Below are positions 10,620-23,439 of a stretch of 64,000 nt of DNA, in pieces. Source of the DNA: Phellopilus nigrolimitatus (taxonomy: Eukaryota; Basidiomycota; Agaricomycetes; Hymenochaetales; Hymenochaetaceae); contig JAJOHG010000023.1 of NCBI GenBank assembly GCA_021029095.1, positions 310,001 to 374,000 on the forward strand, in the 5' to 3' direction. The first letter of the stretch is position 1; the number at the start of each line of letters is the position of its first letter. The notes below the pieces were generated by a model, which was given only the letters and a program-made list of their open reading frames with translations, was not told the DNA's origin and did no database searches. A program made the position numbers and the translations under genes.

Positions 10620-13055
10620 ATGGCGGTTCGTTTCTTCGCTATCGCAGGTATTGTCAATGTCTTTCTCCATGACCTATGCGCAAATGCACGAACGGGTATC
10701 ACTGTATCACGAACGCTCACCATCGATGGACAGGCGTATTATCTTCCACATGAGTCTTTTTCTCCGTTCCCCGACGCCATAATCTCAGACGATGTGCTTC
10801 CACTCACGGTAATAACCACCAACGAGTCGACAATCACGGGCGATTTGATTAGAAATACTATTGAAGGGTGGAAGAAGTCGGACGATGTGTTCTCCGACTC
10901 ATTTCTACAATGTAAGTGAGCTCCGAAACGGTTGCCACCTTTTTTCAGAGATGAATGCATCCCAGCTGTTTTGCTCTTTCAAACTGGCCAGAACACAGCA
11001 ACTGTCACTGCATCAGCGACTTCCTTTCTCGCGGAAAAAAGTGTGGAGAAGCTCTTCCTATCAGGAATTCGTCCCCCAGACTCTGGCAATTTCTCAACTA
11101 TCGAAATATCGCGCGTCAAAGTATGTGAACTTATAACGCAGTCGTACATTATACTCATCTCGCTTTGAGCTACCTGCAGGACCATATGTGCTATCGAAGG
11201 ATCCATCCGGATCGATTAACGTATACGAACCTCGCAAGCTGTTCTTCGATGAAACACAAGTACGTTTATGCGTCTGCAGATCCTATCTTGAAAGGCTAAT
11301 CTCTGTATCTGCCTTTTAGTCTTTCTTCAAATCGGTACACCCCCTGAAAGATGGATCATTCACTGTCGTGTCCGCCTCGCTCGACACAGATTCGTCTCCG
11401 TATATTGGTGTGCCTTCTAGGGTATACGCCGAAGCAAAAGATAAGAACAAACTCCCGCTCGCCGGCGTGCGCGTCACTGTGAAGGACATATACTTCCGTA
11501 AGCACTTTCTTGAAGTCCAGTCAGCACAATTCGCGTCGAGATTGACCACGCCAACACCTGCAGTAAAGGGCCTCAAAGCGTCATGTGGAAACCGCGCATT
11601 CTACATGACCTATGGCGCACGCAATGCCACGGGCCCTGCCGTCGCTCGGCTCGGCGCGCTGGGCGCAGATATCGTCGGCATGACAAAAACCGTGCAGTTC
11701 GCGAACGGCGACCGCGCGACTGCGGACTGGGTGGACTACCACGCGCCGTTCGTGCTGCGGGGCGACGGGTACCGCGAGCCCTCGGGCTCGTCAACGGGTG
11801 CGGGCGCGAGCACGTCGACGCATGACTGGCTCGACGTCGGGATCGGGTCCGACACGGGCGGGTCGATCCGCGGGCCGGCTGGGGCGAACGGGATCTACGG
11901 CATCCGGCCGTCGGTAGGTGCGATTAGTCTAGACAAAGTCATGCCGTTGAGCGATGTACTAGACACCGCTGGATACGTGAGAGTTTTTCAACTTGGAAAT
12001 TGCTCGAGCACTTATGCAATTGTTTGATCCTTTCCAGCTTGCGCGCGACCCCCGCCTCTTCCGCTCGTTCGGCAAGGCCTGGTACGGCGAAAATACCATG
12101 TTCCGCTCGTATCCGTCCTTCCCCACGAAACTGCTCCTTTCTCCCGACTTCCAGGGGTTGACCCCAGCCGCGACGGACGTGTACAACAGCTTTTTCGCAC
12201 AGCTCCAAGCTTGCTTAGGCGCGTCGGTACAGAATTTCACCATCGCCGACGCGTGGAACACGACAAGCGGGGTGGGCGTGCCAGTGAACAGCTACCTAAA
12301 CGAGGTGCACCTGATAATTACTTCTCGCAATCTCAAGCTGAACTTCCTGCCAGACATATCCTACGCTCATAGCCTTCCACCAATGGACCGTCCTCGGAGC
12401 GAAACTGTTTGAAGATTATGCTGCTGCAAATGGCGGCCGTAAGCCGCACATCAACCCTGCGGTGCTCGCGCGGTGGGAGTACGGCCAGATGCGCGGTCTG
12501 GCAAACTACACGGCCGAGGTCGCCCGCCAGCAGACGTTCGAGAGCTGGACCGCGGATAATTTCTTGCTTGAAGACCCGCAGGCGTGTTCGCAGAGCATTT
12601 ACCTCTACCCGTCCGTACTTCGTTCATTGTCTCGGCCGCTAACGCTCTGATTTCCTGTCTGATGCGTTGCTCTTTTTATTTATTTATTTTGACAGGCAGA
12701 ACGCTGGTACGTATGACTCGCGCGAAGAGTACTTCCTCGGGCCTTCCTCCCCGCCTTTCGGCTTCTCCGACAGCCGCGTCGCCGTGCACGCACGCTCGCC
12801 CGACATGGTAATTCCAAGTAAGCCCTCCCTTCTCATCTCGCATGAAAAGCATATCGCTCCATGCTAACATTATAAAAATATGTAGTTGGCCAAGTGCCTT
12901 ACGCCTCCGTCATCTCCGGGATACAAGAAGTCCTTCCGGTGACCGTGTCGCTCGTCGCGCGCCGCGGATGCGACTTCATGCTGTTGGATCTTGTCGGTGC
13001 GTTAGCAGAGGCGGGAATCGTGCAGACCGTGAAGACCGGGCGGACGGCGTTTTAG
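10620..13055 (+). CDS. Secreted amidase-signature hydrolase
   Basis: Nine exons (10620-10911, 10951-11120, 11170-11259, 11320-11497, 11564-11976, 12038-12326, 12373-12614, 12700-12817, 12886-13055) join in frame to 653 residues. The N-terminus is a likely signal peptide ([23 protein letters not shown]). The amidase signature is complete: catalytic Lys in [13 protein letters not shown], cis-Ser in GSSTGAGAS, nucleophile Ser in [16 protein letters not shown], then GIRPS. Members hydrolyse C-N amide bonds; the substrate is not predictable here. The long N-terminal extension before the catalytic core and the signal peptide suggest an extracellular or vacuolar enzyme, as seen in many fungal scytalone- or acetamidase-like homologues. 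Intron 6 seems to need a GC donor (C|gcaatc at 12327) to keep frame. Intron 8 uses the acceptor ggcag at 12699. Confidence 0.88.
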
Positions 13056-14209
13056 ATTGGCATAGTCTGTAAAAGAGATGTTTCATAGACTAGACAGTTA
13101 TTGCCTATTGCCAGTGCTGCGACATCGATGTGTATCGCTACGGAGACGAACAAAATAGCCACATATGCACACTAAGAAATGACGTTTCTGCTAACAGCGA
13201 ATGATCCTAAGCGTCACAAACAGTGCAATGGATGAGGCAGGAAGGTAAGCTGAGACATTAGAATCACCGTACTCATATCTAAACCAGAAGAAGGTAGAAT
13301 AAAAAACGTATAAAAGACGCCAGATCCAGGGATTTGCTTCATCTACATTTGGTGTTGATATATCAATACCTTCACCTCCCAAATCAAAACACGCCTCATT
13401 TTGAATTAGCTACCCGCGCCACAAAGCAGCTTGCGACTAATGCTGCATCGAGTGCAAACATGACAGATGCGCAGTCTCATCGGTGCTGAAATCGGGTAGA
13501 TGAATATAGATGATATGCATTGCTTCTCTACACCCTGTCGTTGAGTCGCTATGGAAGGCAGTGTACATGCTGCGCGCACATCGTGGTGGCTATCCCATGA
13601 TTTATGTGGCTGGAGTGGGCGCTGGGACTGGGCGCCGCATTATCTCCGTATGGGGATTGATTTACGTGCAAGATCGGCGCAGGATCTTCGCCGAGGTCTT
13701 CCATCTCATGGGCGTCTCATGTAGGACAGGAAAGCTATTCCACCTGCACTTTTTTCAATCGCTTATTTACAAATACATGGACATGATCCAGAAGTTTACA
13801 ATTGCTCAACCTTCAACGCTTGTTCACGCAGCGTCTCTCTCGCGCAACATGATACGCATGAGTATAAAAGCACAATGTTATTGAGACAACAGCACGCATA
13901 AGTATGTAAATGAACATATAATGTCAACAGGAATACATGCGGCGCGCGCAGATATGAGTACATGGATGCCGGAAAGACGAGCACAGTCAGCGGAAAGATG
14001 ATGCAGGAAAGGTTGCGATAAGTCGGACGAAACACAAATGACAGGGAAAAAAAGGCGAGTAAGTAGGTTGTACAAGGCTCCAAGAAATAGAAATCGAACG
14101 AAGATAACAGCAGAAAGTCAACAGACGAACGAATATACGATAAGTAAATGAACAGCATGATAGTCGGAAACAGCCGATAGACCTCGCTCAAGAGATGATA
14201 CCCCCGCGC
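13056..14209. other. Convergent intergenic region
   Basis: This lies between the 3' ends of the amidase and the ankyrin gene. Short open frames exist on both strands (for example 13191-13382 minus, 13510-13884 plus), but none has splice-supported extensions or a recognised motif. No gene is called. Confidence 0.45.
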
Positions 14210-17200
14210 TCATGTCTTGCCTTTTAGGCTAAGTACGAGAGATTTGATGCCGCCGAAGGCGCGCTTCGGTGGTGAGGACCGCGATGTGCTGGTCGACGAC
14301 GACGGCGAATAGCGATGGTGGTGATGCGGATGCGTGTCGACGGAGAAGCCCATGCGCGCCAGTTTGTGTGCACCGCCCGCGCGGCGCGTCGCGGGGTCCG
14401 AGCGCAGCGCGCTCCCGCTGGCGTAGCTTCCGCGACCCGACTGCGTGTCCTGCAGCGGCGCGGTCGAGACACGCACGAGCGGGACGCCGCCCGTCAAGCC
14501 ACCGCCGTCGTCTCGGCTGCTGACGGCCTCCGGGTCCGGAGTGTGCGAGCGAGGCAGGAAGGCGGGGCGCCCGTTGGCGCTGGCGCCGCTGGTCGCATCA
14601 CTCACTGACGGAATGCGAGATGTGCTCTCTGGCGTCTTGGGCGAGTCGATAGGCGTCGCGGACGTCTCGATGATCTTGATGTCGGAGAGTCGCCTTGCGT
14701 CTCTGTTAACGTACAAGGGAGACGAGACAGAGCGTGAATGATGCAGAGAATGAATTAGCTTCGAGTGAGGCTGGTCGACGACATTAGTCTTGATGACAGG
14801 TGCAGACACATCTTCTGTAGACGGGGCTGACGAAGGCACTAAAGAATAATGAATAAGTGTCGTATACGACGTGGAAATAAGATAGAATGATTACTTACCG
14901 AAGGACCACTCGCACGTAGGAGCGCCTTCAGCAGTGTGCGGCCGCCTAATTTTTGAGCTCTTCGCTACACCCTGCGGGCGCCTAGCACTCCTGGACGTCT
15001 GGATACCCGGACTCGCCCCCACCGTCGCCTTTTGGCGCGCCGACGCCTCCCTTTTTTTCTGTACAGCAATCGCATGCGCAAACTTGCTCTCCTTCGCAGA
15101 CTGCGGCGCCCTCGGCGCAGCCTTTTCCTCGTCCTCGGAGTCGCTGCGCTGCGCCCACTGCTCGCGCTGCTTTTCGCCACGCGCAAAGCGGCGCTCGAGC
15201 GCGAGGATCTCGCCATACACCGCGAGCTGCGCGCTCAGCGGGACGCCGGGACTGTCCGGCCCGTCCACAGGGAGCTCCGCGCTCACCAGAATTTCCTTCT
15301 GCGCGCGCCGCACGAGAGCCTCCGCCTCCGCGAGATTCGAGATCCCGCGCAGGTCGAGCGGTGCACGCTTCGCTGCCGCTGCCGCGCGCTTCACCGGCAT
15401 ATCCGCGGGCACGCCGAGGTCCTCGAGCGAGGACGCCGGCGAGTCGTGCACGTATACCGCGTTCTGATCGGAGAGCGGTGTGTGCAGCGAGCCGCCCACG
15501 GTGAGAACCGACGAAGACTTCGGGTACGTCCCAGGGCTCGGGGTCGTGATGTTCGTTAGCGCGGACGTGCTCGAGCTCTGACTAAGGTCCGCATTGGCGC
15601 TGCCGTCGGTCTCGACGCTTGAGAAGGATGCGCCACGTATGCGTGCATCCACCCCATCTTTATCGCCCAGGGTACGTACTCTTTCCATCCCTGTTCCAGG
15701 TATGTCGTCAAGCATTGCGTCATGCGTTGTCGCCGTCGACACGGACGTCGCAGAGACCGGTGTGAGCGGCGGGCGATCGATGCTGAACGGGAACTCCGCA
15801 CACACATACGTCGGGCTCATGCCGTTGTCGTCCGGGGAGACGCCAGGAGACGACGATATAGACGACGCGAAGGACGCGCCGCGCGCGCGCCCGGCAACCG
15901 GCGCGGTATATTCCAAATGCGCCTGTGAAGAGGAAATAGCGGCGTGTTCCGTATCTTCCACGCCTTCTGCATCTTCGAATTCCGCCAACCCTGCCGGGGC
16001 CGAGTCGGGCGCGTTCACGTCCGCGCCGTAGTCGGAGTCTTCTTCGCCGAATGACTCGCTATGCCTAAGCGAGCTCGCGCTTCGGCTCCCGCGCAGCATA
16101 CTCGCCGACGACGTTCTTCCACCGGCTAGACCCATGCTGACGTTGTAGCCTCCCGATGTCGTCGCCGCCGACCCTGTGCTTGACGTCGCATCGAAGCGCA
16201 GTGCCTTCGACGCCGCCCCCGGTGATGATTGAATGGACGTTGAGTGGTTGTGTCCGCGCAGGATGCTCGGGCGGGCGGACCCTGACCCCGAGACCTGCGC
16301 CTGTGTATAAGTTGAGCACATCTGCGCGTCATCCTCGTCCTCGTCCTCGCCTTCGCCTTCGCCATCACCCTCAAACACGGGTGTCTGCATAAATTCGCGC
16401 GAATACCGATGGTGCAGCTCGACCGCGCTCGGCACAAGCGGACTGCGTGGCACGGCTCCCTCGCTCGCGTTCCGCGCGCGGTGCCACGTTCCCGGCGCGC
16501 GCGCCGGTCCGTTACCACTTCCGGCCGCCCAACTCCCGCTTCCGTTCTCTGCAGGCGTCGAAGCCGCGAACGTCCCAGCAAGTGGCGAGACCGGCGGAGT
16601 GACGCTCGGCGCGGCAGAACCCGCTGGAACCGACCCATGCGAGTTCGACCTTGCGTACTGTGCATGCGCTTGGAAATGGATCGGCGCGGGGGACGCGGAG
16701 TATGATGTCGACGCGCTTGCCGAGCCGGAGCCGGGTTCACTCCCGCTTCCGTTCGCACTCGCACTCGCACCCGCCTCACCGCTCGTGTTGGCGCGCCGGA
16801 AGAGGTTGCGCAGCGAAATTTTGCTGCTGAGCTTGCGCGGGGTGACCGTGCCTGTGTTACTGACGCTAGCTCCGGCATACCCGTACGAGGACCCGCTTGC
16901 GCTTATGCCGCCGTCGATCTTTTCCCCACCGTCGCCCCCGCGTACGTCTCCGTTAACTCCGTTCACCCCGTTCTCTGCCCCCGCCTGCTCCGCACCCGTC
17001 CCGGCTGAACGCGGTCTTCTTTTCTTGCCGGAAAGGCGGCGCTGAAATGGTGATGCGGGCTCTTCGCCGAAGATATGTGGGAGGGATGGTCGGCGGAACG
17101 CAGGGATGCTGTCAAGGGGGCTAGGAATCGGCGAGGTCGGGCTCGCAGTAGTCGGATAGAACGTATACTCGCCGAGAGGCCGCGGCGAGGGCGGTGCCCC

Positions 17201-18529
17201 CGTATTCGGCGCACTCAAGTTCGTATTTGCACTGGCGCCCACCAGCGCCGGTGTGTCTGTCGGTAGCTGAGACGCAGAGTGCGAGTGCGAGTGGTGTAAA
17301 TGCAAGTGTGGTGGATGGAAATGCGGGGTATGGAAAAGGGAGTGCGAGTGCGATTGCGGATGACCGGCGCTCGTGGGCGAGGGCGGCGCGGCCGCGCGCA
17401 GCTGACCAACCGAACCGTGGTGGTGCAGCTGAAGGGGAGCTTTGAACAGGTGGAGGGCGTTGTCGATCGAGCGCTTCATCTGGAGACGTTTGTCCAGAAT
17501 GTCGCATCCAATTCCGTCCCTCTCTTTCTCCAGATTTGCCGACCAAGAAGAGCCAGCGGGCACCGAACCGCAAGCTTCATCGAGAGGAGGGAGGTCGCCC
17601 GCGCGGCCACCCGACCACGCCGCGAGCGTTTCCGCGCACTCAACCCATCCGTTCTCACGCGCAAGCGCCTCGGGCGTGACGCCGTGTTTGTCCGCGCGGT
17701 CTGGAACGGCGCCGCGAGCCAGCAGCATGCGCACGACGGCCATGTGCCCATTGGCTGCGGCGAAGTGGAGTGGCGTTGAGCCTGAATAGTCGAAATTATG
17801 GTTAGTCATGGAATGGAACACGTCGAATGGCAGAATGCCAGATAGAAAAGGAAGAAATAAGGAGAAGTGAATGGTCGGCACATATTACGATACAACGAAT
17901 GGAGATGCCGGAATGAATGGAGCAAATGACAGGCAGAGTGCTTTGGGAAAACAGCATGCTGATTGTATCCCGCGATGTATTTGTGCCTCCATCGTAGGTG
18001 ACAATCTCATGAGAACATATCGCTCACCACTAGCACCGACCGCCAACCCAGACGACTTATGCTTATCATTTGAATACCTGCGAGGTAGTCTATCGGCACG
18101 AAACCCGGTCAGAATTCTGAACGACACGAATGACACAAGCCAGACAAAGATAGTATCTTACCTTGGCGCATTAACGTCGGCGCCCTCATCAATCAAGTAT
18201 TTCACGACAACCTCGCTCCCGCCCGCACAGGCCGCGTGGAGTGGAAGGACACCGTTAAGAACGGAATTTATAGGCTGGCCATGGCTGAGTGCGAACTCGA
18301 CGAGGCCGAGGTTTCCTGAGGCGGCCGCAAAATGTAGATCGTACCGAGGGACTGAACAAATGACATAGAATCGCGATACAATTAGCTACGGTGACAGCGG
18401 ACTTGTCGGAAGAGAAAAGAACGTACACTCCGTGGTAACATTATACTTGGCCTCCGCCCTCTGCTGGGTGCGCGATGTGCTGGGCATCGTGTTGTTCTTC
18501 TCCCGGCCAAATGCAGAGCGGCTTGACAT
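14210..18529 (-). CDS. Large ankyrin-repeat protein with Ser/Gly-rich low-complexity body
   Basis: Five exons (18427-18529, 18162-18351, 18028-18089, 14899-17781, 14210-14838) join in perfect frame, giving 1288 residues. After a short start MSSRSAFGREKNN come about three ankyrin repeats: DLHFAAASGNLGLVEFALSH, LPLHAACAGGSEVVVKYLID with GADVNAPR, and STPLHFAAANGHMAVVRMLL with a degenerate fourth. The rest is mostly disordered: a His-rich segment (coding about 17278-17362), Ser/Gly/Ala runs, an acidic GEGEDEDEDD run, a basic patch KISLRNLFRR, and a helical conserved-looking block NLAEAEALVRRAQKEIL...ALERRF near residue 1000. The tail has HPHHHHRYSPSSS. Ankyrin repeats mediate protein binding; no catalytic domain is seen, so a scaffold role is an inference. 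No specific name is recognised. Confidence 0.85.
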
Positions 18530-20471
18530 AAGGAAATCGATGCTCAATGCGTGCGCAGTTAAAATTGGGTGACCGCAGGCAAGACGTGGGCACGAGTCAA
18601 CGCCGCAGGTTCAAGCTCAAGCTCAATCAGATGCCGGTTGCGCGAAGCACAGGCAGGTTCTGAGATGAGTCGGCCTGAGCTGGCCAGTTACTGTTGACGG
18701 GAGAAAATAGCTAACGAGGACAGCAAGACAATAAGCGCTATGCCTCTTGTATAGCCGCGCTGTGAATGGGTTCCTATGGCGGCCTCGAGGGCAGGTCGGA
18801 GTAAGACAAGGCCCGAGCACTGGAATCCTGAGCTTGAGACCGCAATGATAGGAGCGCGAGCGCTCGCCGCTGTCAGGCGAGTCAAGCTCGCTGTGTGCGG
18901 GGAAAGAGTGTTTAACGGCAGCAGCGCCGGCGTCGAGGGGAAGGACGGGAGATGGTGGTGGAGAGGAACGAAGGGAGGAGAGGGCGTCGAGGAGGCCGAT
19001 CTTCGAATTAGCCTTCATGAATCATGCATACCAATCCCGGAACCAATCTTGTCCTTGCCGGCATTCCCACGATTACCTTTTTATTATTGTTTATCAGTTC
19101 TGTTTCAAATTGTAGTTACAATTTGTACACCCTGCGATCTGGATTGTACATGTGTCTCTAATTGTTCTTGTTATGTTATATTTTATTTTATTTCCTTTCT
19201 CCTTTCTTTGCTCTCCCTTTCCGCCCTGCACGACTTGCCCTGGTATGTACATGTCATGTGTTCTGCCTGCTCACATGTCGATGCGATGCGAACGGAGGGC
19301 ACCGTATCGCCTTCTTATCCGCATCCCATCCCTCTTTTGTCTAGCCATCCAACAAAACATCAGATTCGAACCGCATCTCCCGCGTTCCGTTCCAATAAAA
19401 ACTGCTGTCTCTATAGATGGACTCGAGGACCTCATTTAACGCGAAGAACGAAAAACAGGCTACTTTTTGATCTCGGGATGGAACTCCCGAACTCTTAGCA
19501 GTTCGTGAGTTATTGATCACAGTTCTCGAGCTGATTCGTCGTTCGGCAGCAACGTCTATGTACGCCCAGTTCGCACCGATGCTGGATCATCTCGAGTCCC
19601 TTTTGACGCATATGCAGACTTGTTTGACACCACGTACGTTCGCAACGGACATTTCCAGATCGACGTCTTGCAATTGCTCCCACTTCAGGTCGTTCCCGTC
19701 CACGCGGCTGCACGTTGCACGATTCTTACTCCCATTGGCTTCATTTCTTGCCACGGCGGGGCGAATCGATGAATATGTTGCACTGCTGCAGCGCTTCTGG
19801 AATCTAGATACATATGCATGTGTGTTGCTGAAGGTGCCGCGACACCGCGCAGCCCGGGCTTCTCTCCTATACTCGACGACCACAGTGTGTTCGGCATGTG
19901 CTGTTGCAGCAACTACCAACTTTAAACCTTCCCGAAGTCGCTCATACGCGCTCGCTGATTCTGCGTTCGAAGCTCTGTCCGGCGTTTAGAAATGTCTGCG
20001 TTGAATTGCGCGTAACACGCGTCTCCCATCTCCAGCCTGTGGATTCCGCTTCTATCTCTGCCACGTTTTTATCGCAGCCCAACCTCCTTTTCCGGTCCTA
20101 TCTATCGCAGCGCCTAAAATAAACCTCATGGCTGCTGGTTACGGGCGAACTATGGCCGACACGCACTAGTTGCGTTGAATTGCCTCACAAGCTCCCAATC
20201 TTGGATGCCCGCGATCTCGAACACACGCGAACACACGAAGTACAACTCTGACCGCACTCGCTCTGTTCTCATTCCCTGTTCCGATCCCCGAACTCCAGTC
20301 TCTCCGCATTCCGTGCCTATGTATTCTCAGGCCTTCACTTCACCGGTAACAATGCCTCTCATTTCACCGGTTTTCCGGGAAACTGTTGTCCCTCGCGGCT
20401 ATCGCACGGTCCACACCGTGTCCGTGTCATACTTATAATAATTATACAATGCATCAAAAATCCGCTCTAAT

Positions 20472-20491
20472 TCCTACATACGTATGTAGGA
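20472..20491. repeat. 20-bp perfect palindrome
   Basis: The sequence TCCTACATACGTATGTAGGA equals its own reverse complement, with two 10-bp half-sites and no spacer. It sits in the middle of the gene-poor gap. It could be a binding site for a dimeric protein or a cruciform; function is unknown. Confidence 0.8.
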
Positions 20492-21849
20492 GTCTAGGGC
20501 CACAGCCTAACCTTTGTTCGCCGGCCGCAGGCTGGGCTGATGACGACAGTAAATAGCTGACCCGATCGATCCAACTTCTTGGAATCTTGGTTGCCTGTTC
20601 GATGCGATCGCCTTTGAGCTCGTTGTGCCGAATCTCCCCGTTGGTCTAGTTGGTTTCCCTGTTGGCGTCGCATAGATGCATGATCATCACGGGAATCCAT
20701 CCCCATCCCCATCTCTTCGTCTCCGCGTCTTTCGCCGCCTTCTCCGATCCACGATCCAGCGTATTTCAATTGCGGAGCAACACCACCCGCGGACTACAAC
20801 ACTGAACGCAGAGATCATCAAGTTCTTTCCTATTTTTTCTCCACGCATGATCATCTCCGTTCTATCCCTGGGCGTCTATTAGTGGCAAAAAAAATCCCCA
20901 TCACAGAGTTTACGCTAATTTTTTTGATCTTTAGAGCTTCAAAAAAAAACCTTTTTTTTTTTCTTCTTCTTGCCTAGCCGCGCACGTGCCACTACGGACT
21001 ACAGTGTTTGGTGTATGTACTATGCATGCGCAAACAACCCACAAGCCTCGTGGCTTGCTAGAAATCAAAATATCAAACCCGCCCTGGACAACCTTAGTCA
21101 CCCCATTCGGCGACTTTCCAATGCGTAATTTTGCGTGAAGGTAGCCAGCACCTGCCGGCTCGGACTGGATGCTGAACGAATAGAAAGCCTGGTGTTTATC
21201 AAACTGCTTTCGATCCCAACGCCCCCCCTTGCAATATATTTCGGACGCGGAGCAAGTGGGAACGGAAACCCCCAGTTGTCCAGGCCAGCGCAGCGCAGCT
21301 GGCTACTTCCGGAGCGGCCACCACATTGGAAGGTCTGGCTCGGGCTTCGCTCGCCAGTGAGGGCCGAGTCCCAGAGTTCAAACTGCAGAGGTTCGCTCGA
21401 CCCGCTCGGTTCTCCCGACTTTGTTCCACTGCTTCTTCGCGCCTATGAGTCTCCGCGAAGCCTGCCTCTATGTGTGTGACTGCAGCAGCAGCTGCCTGCA
21501 CGAGCGGCTAGTCCCTTCAGGGAAATGGCTTACCACGCTCAAGCCGTATCTCTTTATATTCTCTCTTCTCCCACTCCCATATCGCACCCCCAACAAGCTC
21601 ACATACCGTCGTCGGCGCTATTCAAACCCTTCCCGCTTGCGTTGCCGCTTTGTTTCTGTTGTGCTAGCTGCGTGTAGAGTCTCGTGAGCCTGGCGCCAGA
21701 ATGTAGAATTTCAAGACATCTTGTGAGCGGGAAGGGAGGAGGCAAGGCGAGGCTTGATGTCCTTGACTTCGACAACTTCAGGTACTCCAGGTGCTCAATT
21801 TGTTTTTCCCTTTCTTTTTCGGATCTGAGCTGCCGTGAATTACAATTCC

Positions 21850-21887
21850 AATTTCGATATCTACTCGTAATTTCGATATCTACTCGT
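21850..21887. repeat. 19-bp tandem duplication, two exact copies
   Basis: The unit AATTTCGATATCTACTCGT occurs twice back to back without a mismatch, which suggests a recent slippage or duplication. It is in non-coding DNA. Confidence 0.9.
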
Positions 21888-23439
21888 GTCCATTTTTCTC
21901 TCGGGGAGGGGAAGGGGGTGGGATGGACTGTTTTTTTCGGCCTACGGCTGTCTGTGTTAACCGTTCGACCCCTTCGCCGACTTAGGTCTCCCCGTTGTCC
22001 CGATTCCGCACCGCGCATTGCGATAAAAGTCAACGGGTGTCCGTTGTTGGTAGTTGCACCTATTGTCGGGGAAGGTATCGCAGGAAGCCGGCAGCAGCTC
22101 GGAGGCTGGGTGGGTTTGAATCTATGATCCGTCGAATGATTTATGCTTTGGGTTGCTGGGGATTGAAATTCACGTTTGCTTTTATTTGCCCTTGCATGAT
22201 TTCTGGGAAGTGTGGCTAGACGCCAAAAAACATGGTGCTGTTTATTTATTATATCCATGCAGGCTACAGCCATGTTCAGCTTCCAAGTATAGATGTGCTT
22301 CCCTGCTTTATTTCATAATTCTCTTCACCATTTCGTTGCGCATGTACATATATAGCTGTATGAACCGTAGAAAAATCGACACTTGTCTTGCTTTCTCAAT
22401 TTATAAAAAGCAAACCGGAAAAAAAGAAATGAAGTTCAGTGCCGCGGGAAATGATGGACACGATCATATCAAAGCGAGTTCCCGCCCCTTTGTTCTTACC
22501 ACCCCACCACATCCTCACTCACTCTACTCTACACACGTCGCACTCTGTTAGCACTTTCCGCTAGCAACAGGTAACTATCTTCTCGATCCTCGAGTCAAAA
22601 TCAGTCTACTTGACACGGTGCTGTACTTGGCCTTTATAAGAGGCCCTTCATCCATCTTGCTTGCGATTTGTATTCTCTCCCTTACATGTAACGTCCGAGA
22701 CCTTCAGCGCAGCACAGACGTTTACCGACAAGGTCCTCTTCTGATGAGGTTTGACACTTCACTCAGCTTTAGACCGGCTCGAAAACGAGCTTCCGGTGTA
22801 GGGGGCTGCGTCAAGGTGGGCCACTCAACAGAAGAGGCTTTTTTGTCAGAGCCAGACAGACGGCTGGATGTTTCATCGCGAGCTTTACGCCGAGCGCTTT
22901 TCTTTTTATTTTCTTTCTTGTTCTCTTCATACTCCCCCTGCCCTCAGCTGGACATCGTATCCCGCCTTCTTCGATCTACCATAGCTCATAGCTGGGGACG
23001 GTATCAAACCCCTTCTCTCGCCCACGTCTAATCTCTCTATCTTGCAGGGCCCCGTTGGCTCGGTTGGTTCAGGGAGTTTCCACAGGTGCGATGCGCGAGA
23101 AGGGACTCGGACATGTGTCGCTCGTCCGCTATCACCAAACGTAGCATCGCTCTTGCGCACGATCATCGACATCTTTCACTATTGCTAGTATGTTGTGAGG
23201 TTGACTCGCCCTGTACATAATTTACGCTGTATAATGACTGTCCTCTTTGCGCGTAATTAAATTATGTTCTTTTATAAATGCGTTTCCGAAAGCAATGTCA
23301 AACAACTATAGCTACGTAAGACTAGTACAAGCATATAAAGAAGAAATCTCCAGACCTCGCCACCGTCGAGGCTGCCTCCATATCGGCAGTCTTCCCCAGG
23401 TCACCCCATATCTCCCCATAATAACCAGTCAGCTCGTGG

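Larger units (their letters stand above)
18530..23439. other. 4.9-kb gene-poor region
   Basis: This is the longest stretch without a recognisable gene. Open frames up to 240 codons occur (18776-19498 plus, 21599-22273 minus), but they cross pyrimidine tracts and read as low-complexity or atypical protein. Poly-A and poly-T tracts sit at about 20885-20975. A 20-bp perfect palindrome is at 20472-20491 and a 19-bp tandem duplication at 21850-21887. It could hold long 5' leaders or promoter DNA for the ankyrin gene, a noncoding RNA, or a fast-evolving gene I cannot see. Confidence 0.45.

Noticed and set aside
19365..19385. Reverse-strand GGTTCGAATCTG resembling a tRNA B-box
   Set aside because: No A-box or acceptor-stem pairing was found upstream on that strand.
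18776..19498. 240-codon plus-strand open frame in the gene-poor gap
   Set aside because: It crosses pyrimidine tracts and has atypical composition, with no splice-supported extension or recognisable motif.
20641..20715. tRNA-like A-box (TGGTCTAGTTGG)
   Set aside because: No B-box (GGTTCGANTCC) follows at the right distance and no cloverleaf could be formed.
21599..22273. 224-codon minus-strand open frame
   Set aside because: It is low-complexity and basic, includes the 19-bp tandem duplication, and has no family resemblance.
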